Below are positions 59,466-64,000 of a stretch of DNA of 64,000 nucleotides, piece after piece. This DNA comes from Hymenobacter frigidus (GTDB lineage: Bacteria > Bacteroidota > Bacteroidia > Cytophagales > Hymenobacteraceae), in assembly GCF_014640435.1 (NCBI RefSeq), contig NZ_BMGY01000010.1, positions 52,833 through 116,832 on the forward strand. The letters are read 5' to 3'. The position numbers were made by a program, and so were the translations under genes. A model generated the notes under the pieces. It did not search any database. It had not been told where the DNA came from and was given only the letters and a program-made list of their open reading frames with translations. Position 1 is the first letter of the stretch, and every line of letters starts with the position of its first letter.

Positions 59466-60311
59466 ATGAAGCACCTGCTCTTTGTCCTTTGCCTGTGGCT
59501 GCCCGGCGGGCCCGGCGGCGCGGAAACGCCCGCCCCGCTGGCTCCACTCCGCATTGCCGAGCAGTTTGTGGCTCGCGAGGGCTGGCCGCCGCTAAAAAGC
59601 TACCTGTGCTGCGAAGCCGCCGGCCAGGCCAAAAACCAATCCCTCGGCCAGCAGATTCCGTCACGCGTGGCCCGCACCTGCCAGCTGGTGCGCCAGGATT
59701 CGACCACGGCGGTGGTGGCGGTAGAGCTGCGCGACTCGGTGAGCCGGCGCGACTTCTACCTGCACTTCCGCAACGGGGAAACTGGCTGGAAGCTGGGGGC
59801 CATCCGCAACCTGGCCATGACGCACCTGGGGCCGCCCATGGTGGCGCTGCTCGCGGCCATGCCGCCGGCCGAAGTAGCCACCTACAACCTGAAGCACCCC
59901 GACGCCGACCACGCCTTCACGCTGGGCAACCTGAGCCTGTGGACCAGCGCCGACGCCGACATTGCCGCGCACTTTTATCGCAACCAAACCAAGTTTCAGC
60001 AACTGGTGCGGCTGGTGCAAAAGGGCGGCTATTTCGCTGCGGCCATGGCTCCGGGTGAAGCAACGGATGAGCAGGCCGCCAACGCCGACCCCGCCGTACA
60101 CGCCCTACTCCGCCAACTCTACCTGGGCCGGGTCACGCGCCGCGCTACCAATTGCGGCAGCTGCCTGGCCTTCGTTATCGGGGGCAAAACCGATAGCACG
60201 GTGGGCCTGCTCTACCAGCCCCAACCGGCGCAGCTGCCCGCCATGCACCCCGACGGCCTCATGGTGCTGCGGCCATTGGCCGGCGGCTGGTACCTCTACA
60301 AAACCGCATAA
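59466..60311 (+). CDS. Exported hypothetical protein
   Basis: 281 residues from ATG 59466. A likely signal peptide (MKHLLFVLCLWLPGGPGGAE) is followed by a globular region. Cys pairs occur in SYLCCEAA and TNCGSCLAF, perhaps metal-binding or disulfide-forming. The end is LMVLRPLAGGWYLYKTA. I recognise no family. It lies between two rRNA modification genes, eight bases before rlmF, and may be cotranscribed with it. Confidence 0.7.
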   Translation: MKHLLFVLCLWLPGGPGGAETPAPLAPLRIAEQFVAREGWPPLKSYLCCEAAGQAKNQSLGQQIPSRVARTCQLVRQDSTTAVVAVELRDSVSRRDFYLHFRNGETGWKLGAIRNLAMTHLGPPMVALLAAMPPAEVATYNLKHPDADHAFTLGNLSLWTSADADIAAHFYRNQTKFQQLVRLVQKGGYFAAAMAPGEATDEQAANADPAVHALLRQLYLGRVTRRATNCGSCLAFVIGGKTDSTVGLLYQPQPAQLPAMHPDGLMVLRPLAGGWYLYKTA

Positions 60312-60319
60312 TTAACTCA

Positions 60320-61321
60320 ATGAAGCCTACTGCCGCTCCTGGTATTACCGAAAAAGACGTGTTGCACCCGCGCAACCCGCACCGCGCCCCCTACGATTTC
60401 CCACAACTCAGCAAGGCCAGCCCGGAACTCGCGGCTTTCGTGCGCCCCAACCCATATGGCGTCCAGTCGATTGATTTCGCCAACCCGGCCGCGGTGAAAG
60501 CCCTGAACCGAGCGTTGCTGCGGCAGTTTTACGGCATCGAGCACTGGGACATCCCAAAGGGCTACCTGTGCCCACCCATTCCCGGCCGAGCCGACTATGT
60601 GCATTACCTGGCCGATTTGCTGGCCGGAAGCAACGGCGGCACCCTGCCGCCCGGTGAGGACATTCTGGTGCTCGACGTGGGCGTGGGGGCCAACTGCATC
60701 TACCCCATCATCGGCCGCCGCGCATACGGCTGGCACTTCGTGGGCTCCGATGTGGACGGCGTAGCGGTGCGTGCCGCCCAGCAGATTGAGGCGGCCAACC
60801 CATCCCTGGCCGGTGCCATTGAGTGCCGGTTGCAGCCCGCCCGCACCCGCATCTTCGACGGCCTTATTCAGGCCGGCGAGGGGTTCGACCTCACCATGTG
60901 CAACCCCCCGTTTCATGCCTCGGCGGCCGAGGCAGCAGCCGGCGCTCAGCGCAAGAGTACTGGTCTGGGCACCGGCCCGGGCACTACCGGCCGTGGCCCC
61001 CGGCCAGTCCTGAATTTTGGCGGCCAAAACAACGAACTGTGGTGCGAAGGCGGCGAGGCGGCCTTTATTCGCCGCATGGTGCAGGAAAGCGGCCGGCGGC
61101 CCGGCTCGTGCTACTGGTTCACCACGCTGGTGTCGAAAAAAGACACCCTGCCCGGCGTGTACCGGGCCCTAAAGACGGCTGGTGCCACCGAGGTGCGGAC
61201 CATCGACATGGCCCAGGGTCAGAAAAAAAGCCGGCTCGTGGCCTGGACTTTTCTCTCGCCCAGGCAACAGGAAATCTGGCGGCGCACCCGCTGGAACAGC
61301 GTCCCCGAGGCCGGACATTGA
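60320..61321 (+). CDS. rlmF: 23S rRNA (adenine(1618)-N6)-methyltransferase
   Basis: 333 residues from ATG 60320. KDVLHPRNPHRAPYDFPQL is the characteristic N-terminus, LDVGVGANCIYPIIG carries the SAM-binding motif, and LTMCNPPFHAS is the NPPF catalytic motif of N6-adenine methyltransferases. GQKKSRLVAWTF ends the domain. It methylates A1618 of 23S rRNA. It is the second rRNA modifier within 3 kb, after rluF. Confidence 0.95.
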   Translation: MKPTAAPGITEKDVLHPRNPHRAPYDFPQLSKASPELAAFVRPNPYGVQSIDFANPAAVKALNRALLRQFYGIEHWDIPKGYLCPPIPGRADYVHYLADLLAGSNGGTLPPGEDILVLDVGVGANCIYPIIGRRAYGWHFVGSDVDGVAVRAAQQIEAANPSLAGAIECRLQPARTRIFDGLIQAGEGFDLTMCNPPFHASAAEAAAGAQRKSTGLGTGPGTTGRGPRPVLNFGGQNNELWCEGGEAAFIRRMVQESGRRPGSCYWFTTLVSKKDTLPGVYRALKTAGATEVRTIDMAQGQKKSRLVAWTFLSPRQQEIWRRTRWNSVPEAGH

Positions 61322-61424
61322 TTGCCCTTCTTATATTGCGTATCTTCGTAACAATTCACTCCTCCGGCGGCTTATCTATCCTGATTACGCCACACGGATA
61401 CAATTGATTTAGCAACACAGCACT

Positions 61425-61928
61425 ATGGGTAGGTCTCAAGAGACATTTGGTAAGAAAGACAACGAGAAAAAGCGCGCTAAGAAGAAAACCGAAAAGGAAG
61501 AGCGCAAAGTTGAGCGCCAGGCAAACGCCAAGGCCGGCCAGCCGCTGGAAGAAATGTTCGCCTACGTGGACGAAAACGGCAACATTACGGCCACCCCGCC
61601 CGACCCCACCAAGAAGCGTATCATCAAGGACGAGGATATCCGCATCAGCATTGCCAAGCAGGAAGACCGGGAGCCCGAAGACACCTTGCGCACGGGCTCA
61701 GTCACTTTCTTCAACACGTCGAAGGGCTACGGCTTTATCCGCGACTCGCAGACGCAGGAAAGCATTTTCGTGCACGCCAACGGCTTGTCCGGGGCTACCA
61801 TCGGCGAGAATGACAAAGTGACGTTTGAGGTAGAAATGGGCCCCAAAGGCCCCAATGCCGTGCGCGTGAAGCTGGCCAGCGCCACTCCGCCCCCCGCAGC
61901 CGCTCCGGCTCCGACCCCAGCCGTATAA
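61425..61928 (+). CDS. Cold-shock-domain protein with basic N-terminal arm
   Basis: 167 residues from ATG 61425. The first 30 residues are extremely Lys/Arg/Glu-rich (KKRAKKKTEKEERKVERQ). The cold-shock domain occupies about 88-150 with RNP1 KGYGFIRD and RNP2 ESIFVHANGL. The end is a Pro/Ala repeat. It should bind single-stranded RNA or DNA. The long N-terminal part is typical of Bacteroidota cold-shock proteins and unlike the 70-residue enterobacterial CspA. The roughly 100-base leader could have a regulatory role, which I cannot show. Confidence 0.9.
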   Translation: MGRSQETFGKKDNEKKRAKKKTEKEERKVERQANAKAGQPLEEMFAYVDENGNITATPPDPTKKRIIKDEDIRISIAKQEDREPEDTLRTGSVTFFNTSKGYGFIRDSQTQESIFVHANGLSGATIGENDKVTFEVEMGPKGPNAVRVKLASATPPPAAAPAPTPAV

Positions 61929-61950
61929 GTTTCGACTTCCCACCCAACAC

Positions 61951-61994
61951 CGCAAAAGCGGCGGCCGCTCCCGGGAGCAGCCGCCGCTTTTGCG
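61951..61994. terminator. GC-rich terminator hairpin after the cold-shock gene
   Basis: Stem CGCAAAAGCGGCGG (61951-61964) with CCGCCGCTTTTGCG (61981-61994), the loop itself holding the palindrome CTCCCGGGAG. Confidence 0.75.
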
Positions 61995-62026
61995 TGTATC
62001 GTGCACACAGATGCTGCGGGGAGCAG

Positions 62027-62290
62027 CTAGGCGTTGCCGTCCATAGCGGCGAGGCTGCCTTCGGCGGCCAGGGCGTCGGCGGTAGTAGTGGCATCTGCCG
62101 GAGCCGGAATGTCGGCCCCGTTCAGGCGCTTCGAGAGGTAGCCCAGGCCCAGGGCTACGAGGGCAGCCCCGCCTACTACCTTCTGGGTGGTGCTGAGTTT
62201 GGCGGTACGTAGCTTTTTAAGCGACTTGGCAGCCCCGCTCAGCAGGGTGTTTTTGCCCGCTTTATTCTTTTTGACTTTGGTCTTTTTCAT
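62027..62290 (-). CDS. Lys-rich single-span membrane protein (paralogue 1)
   Basis: 87 residues from ATG 62290. A basic N-terminus (KKTKVKKNKAGKN) leads to LSTTQKVVGGAALVALGLGYLSKRL, one membrane helix after a conserved LSTxQK turn, and an Ala-rich tail. It is closely similar in plan to the next gene upstream (62348-62650). Neither has a known family, and both are on the minus strand 57 bases apart. Confidence 0.75.
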   Translation of the reverse strand: MKKTKVKKNKAGKNTLLSGAAKSLKKLRTAKLSTTQKVVGGAALVALGLGYLSKRLNGADIPAPADATTTADALAAEGSLAAMDGNA

Positions 62291-62347
62291 CTTAGAGAGG
62301 ATTAGAGGATTGGCAATGCGTGGGGTGCTGGTCCGGCGATACCGGGG

Positions 62348-62650
62348 TCAGGCTTTCGGGACTTTGCGGCGGGGGCGCGATACTACTGCCGGAGCGATGG
62401 CCTGGTCGGCGTCGGAGGGCGGCGTAGCGGCGGGGGCCGGCGGGGCCGGAGTCGCGTCGGAATCGAGGGTGGCGAGGTAGGCCAGACCTGCTGCGGCGAG
62501 GGCCAGCCCGCCCACCAGCTTTTGCCCGGTGCTGAGCCTGGAGATTTCGCGGGTCACCTTTCGGAATTTCTTTAGCGAGGTGCGCGCGACGTCCAGCAGG
62601 TCTTCCGCTACCTGTTCTTTCTTCGAGTCCTTCTTTTTGTCTTTAGCCAT
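62348..62650 (-). CDS. Lys-rich single-span membrane protein (paralogue 2)
   Basis: 100 residues from ATG 62650. It begins MAKDKKKDSKKEQVAEDLLD, then LSTGQKLVGGLALAAAGLAYLATL, and ends in a Pro/Ala/Lys tail. The core LST-QK-VGG-AL-A-GL-YL is shared with the 87-residue neighbour, so the pair arose by duplication. The upstream frame to 62701 adds no conserved residues. Confidence 0.75.
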   Translation of the reverse strand: MAKDKKKDSKKEQVAEDLLDVARTSLKKFRKVTREISRLSTGQKLVGGLALAAAGLAYLATLDSDATPAPPAPAATPPSDADQAIAPAVVSRPRRKVPKA

Positions 62651-63321
62651 AAGAATCCGGGGTGAAAAGGTTTTCAGCAGGAGTTGCAACGGGAAACCCA
62701 TGGGTTTGAGCGAACAAGCGCCCCACCTGCTTTTGCTCGACCGGCGAATTACTGTATTCGCAAGCCGGGCCTCAAAAGTTGCCGTTTTGTTGGGAGATTG
62801 GCAGTGGGTGTACGCTGATTATCAGCAGCAAGACTTGGCTAAAGCGAGCGACAGCTAAAAGCGACTATCCGAGGCTATTGCGGAATGGCTTGTCTACTTG
62901 CGGTATCGATTCTGCTAATGATGAGCTAAATTGGCAAGTGCATACCCTGTTCATTAAGCGCGTTTCTGGACTGGTTAGCCAGAATGATTCCAATTGGAAA
63001 CTCCTTCCAACTCCTACTACCAGCGTGGTTCCCGACGCTTAGCGCGCCTTGAGCTATTCCCCATCGAAGTTGGTGCGCTTATTCAGCGCAGCCAGGCGTA
63101 CATCAGCCACAGGCCGAAGCTACGGGCGTGGTTATCAGCCAGCCACTGCCGCCACTCGACGCGGCATGAAAAGCAGACGCGGGTGGCTATTCCGTTTGCA
63201 TTGGCCGCTTCCGGATGACGGAAGGGCCAACGGGCTTATTGCTAAATCAGCTGTGCGAATTCCAGTAGCTTTGGCAACTTACCACTCGGCTTCACTCAAC
63301 CATTTAGCTTTCCTGTTGTCA
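62651..63321. other. Gap with no clear gene, possibly decayed sequence
   Basis: About 670 bases. Protein-like scraps appear in different frames (for example LELFPIEVGALIQRSQAYI near 63045-63105), which suggests a decayed gene, but I cannot assign it. The region is less GC-rich than the average. A perfect -7 box TAGCTTTG lies at 63266-63273. Confidence 0.4.
63266..63273 (+). promoter_or_regulatory. -7 promoter box of the DUF5694 gene
   Basis: TAGCTTTG, perfect TAnnTTTG, 49 bases before the ATG at 63322. Confidence 0.6.
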
Positions 63322-63960
63322 ATGAAACAGTTTTTCCTTTTTCTCCTCTGCTTTGCCTTGGCCACTACCGGCTTTGCCCAGCCCCTGCAAAGCGACATTC
63401 TGCTGCTGGGTACGTTCCACTTTAACAATCCGGGAGGTGACGTTGCCAAGACCAAAACCTTCGATGTGATGACACCCAAGGTGCAAGCCGAATTGGAAAA
63501 CATCGTCAAAAAAATCAGCGTCTTTCACCCCAACAAAATCTTCGTGGAGTGGCCCTGGAACGAGCAGCAGGAATTGGATGTGCTCTACGAAGCCTACCTC
63601 GGCGGCAACTATGAGCAGTACATCAACGCGACTTATCCGAAGCCCAGCAAACGTGATTTCTACTTGAAAAGTGAAATCATTCAACTCGCCTTTCGGGCGG
63701 GCAAAAAAGCCAAGCTGACCCGGATTCACGCAATCGATTACAAAAAAACCTCCTTCCCCTTCGATAGCGTGATGAAGGCCATGCAGACAGCCAAGCAAGT
63801 GGCGCTGATGCAGCAGGCGCAGGAAGCCAGCAAACGCTACGAAACCAGCCAAAACAAGAAGCTGGAAACGTATACCCTCACGCAGCTTTTACTAGATGCC
63901 AATACGAAAGAAAAATTGGTCCTGGAAAAGGCACTTTACATGAACTGTGTTAAAAATTAA
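63322..63960 (+). CDS. DUF5694-type exported protein, apparently truncated
   Basis: 212 residues from ATG 63322. Signal peptide MKQFFLFLLCFALATTGFAQ; mature start DILLLGTFHFNNPGGD, the TraB-like opening with the His of GTFHF; then KIFVEWPWNEQQELD. As I recall the family, members run to roughly 270 residues or more. Here the frame leaves the pattern after LVLEKALYMN and stops at TAA 63960 in an AT-rich sequence. The C-terminal third appears to be missing, probably cut by an insertion that begins near 63945. A simple stop mutation is less likely because the downstream bases change character. Confidence 0.7.
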   Translation: MKQFFLFLLCFALATTGFAQPLQSDILLLGTFHFNNPGGDVAKTKTFDVMTPKVQAELENIVKKISVFHPNKIFVEWPWNEQQELDVLYEAYLGGNYEQYINATYPKPSKRDFYLKSEIIQLAFRAGKKAKLTRIHAIDYKKTSFPFDSVMKAMQTAKQVALMQQAQEASKRYETSQNKKLETYTLTQLLLDANTKEKLVLEKALYMNCVKN

Positions 63961-64000
63961 GGGGTGAGGGTGAGTTTTGAGCTAAAATCAGCTTGATAGG

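Overview
The window looks like a chromosomal segment of a high-GC Bacteroidota bacterium, most likely Hymenobacter or a close relative. The reasons are a GC-rich coding bias, -7 promoter boxes of the Bacteroidota type (TAnnTTTG), a type IX secretion C-terminal signature, an Oar-type TonB-dependent receptor, DUF6992 and DUF5694 proteins, and the gene set as a whole. The genus is inferred from protein resemblance, not from a marker gene. One tRNA is present (Val, GAC). There is no rRNA, no CRISPR array and no prophage.

Layout. 1-0.8 kb: the 5' part of a lipoprotein DNA/RNA nuclease gene that runs off the left edge. 1.2-5.8 kb: a red-light operon (heme oxygenase, bacteriophytochrome kinase, single-domain response regulator, receiver-kinase hybrid). 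5.77-7.43 kb: a complete IS630-family element inserted into the remnant of a different IS630-family transposase gene. 7.8-13.2 kb: a sigma54-type activator with an altered GAFTGA loop, a hybrid kinase ending in an Hpt domain, and a flavoprotein monooxygenase. 13.3-18.3 kb: a 35-residue membrane peptide, a T9SS-sorted protein, then a type III polyketide synthase flanked by a FAD oxidoreductase and a methyltransferase, and a histone-deacetylase-like hydrolase.

18.4-40.5 kb is a stress and energy island: three tandem universal stress proteins, an NmrA-like protein, an SbtA-type bicarbonate transporter, a beta-CASP RNA hydrolase, PEP synthase, a BLUF photoreceptor, a thioredoxin-fold protein, a PAS kinase overlapping a receiver-CRP fusion regulator, glutamyl-tRNA reductase, a bestrophin, a PepSY-like protein and a Ca-type P-ATPase. 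Its intergenic regions repeatedly carry an FNR-like palindrome, TGA(T/C)-N4-(G/A)TCA. In six of the eight boxes listed the palindrome centre lies 29.5 bp upstream of a -7-like box, and in a seventh 30.5 bp, which is the spacing of an activator bound near -41.5. I infer a local regulon driven by the kinase/REC-CRP pair encoded inside the island. This is the most interesting signal in the window.

41-64 kb is more ordinary: the tRNA, an outer-membrane barrel, a DJ-1/PfpI protein, an M1-like peptidase behind an 11-copy tetranucleotide repeat, the TonB receptor, a thioesterase, a GMC oxidoreductase with a membrane glycosyltransferase, an aldehyde dehydrogenase, a PAP2 phosphatase, two rRNA modification enzymes, a cold-shock protein, a pair of paralogous Lys-rich membrane peptides, and a DUF5694 gene that appears cut off near the right edge. 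Several large inverted repeats and strong terminators separate the transcription units.
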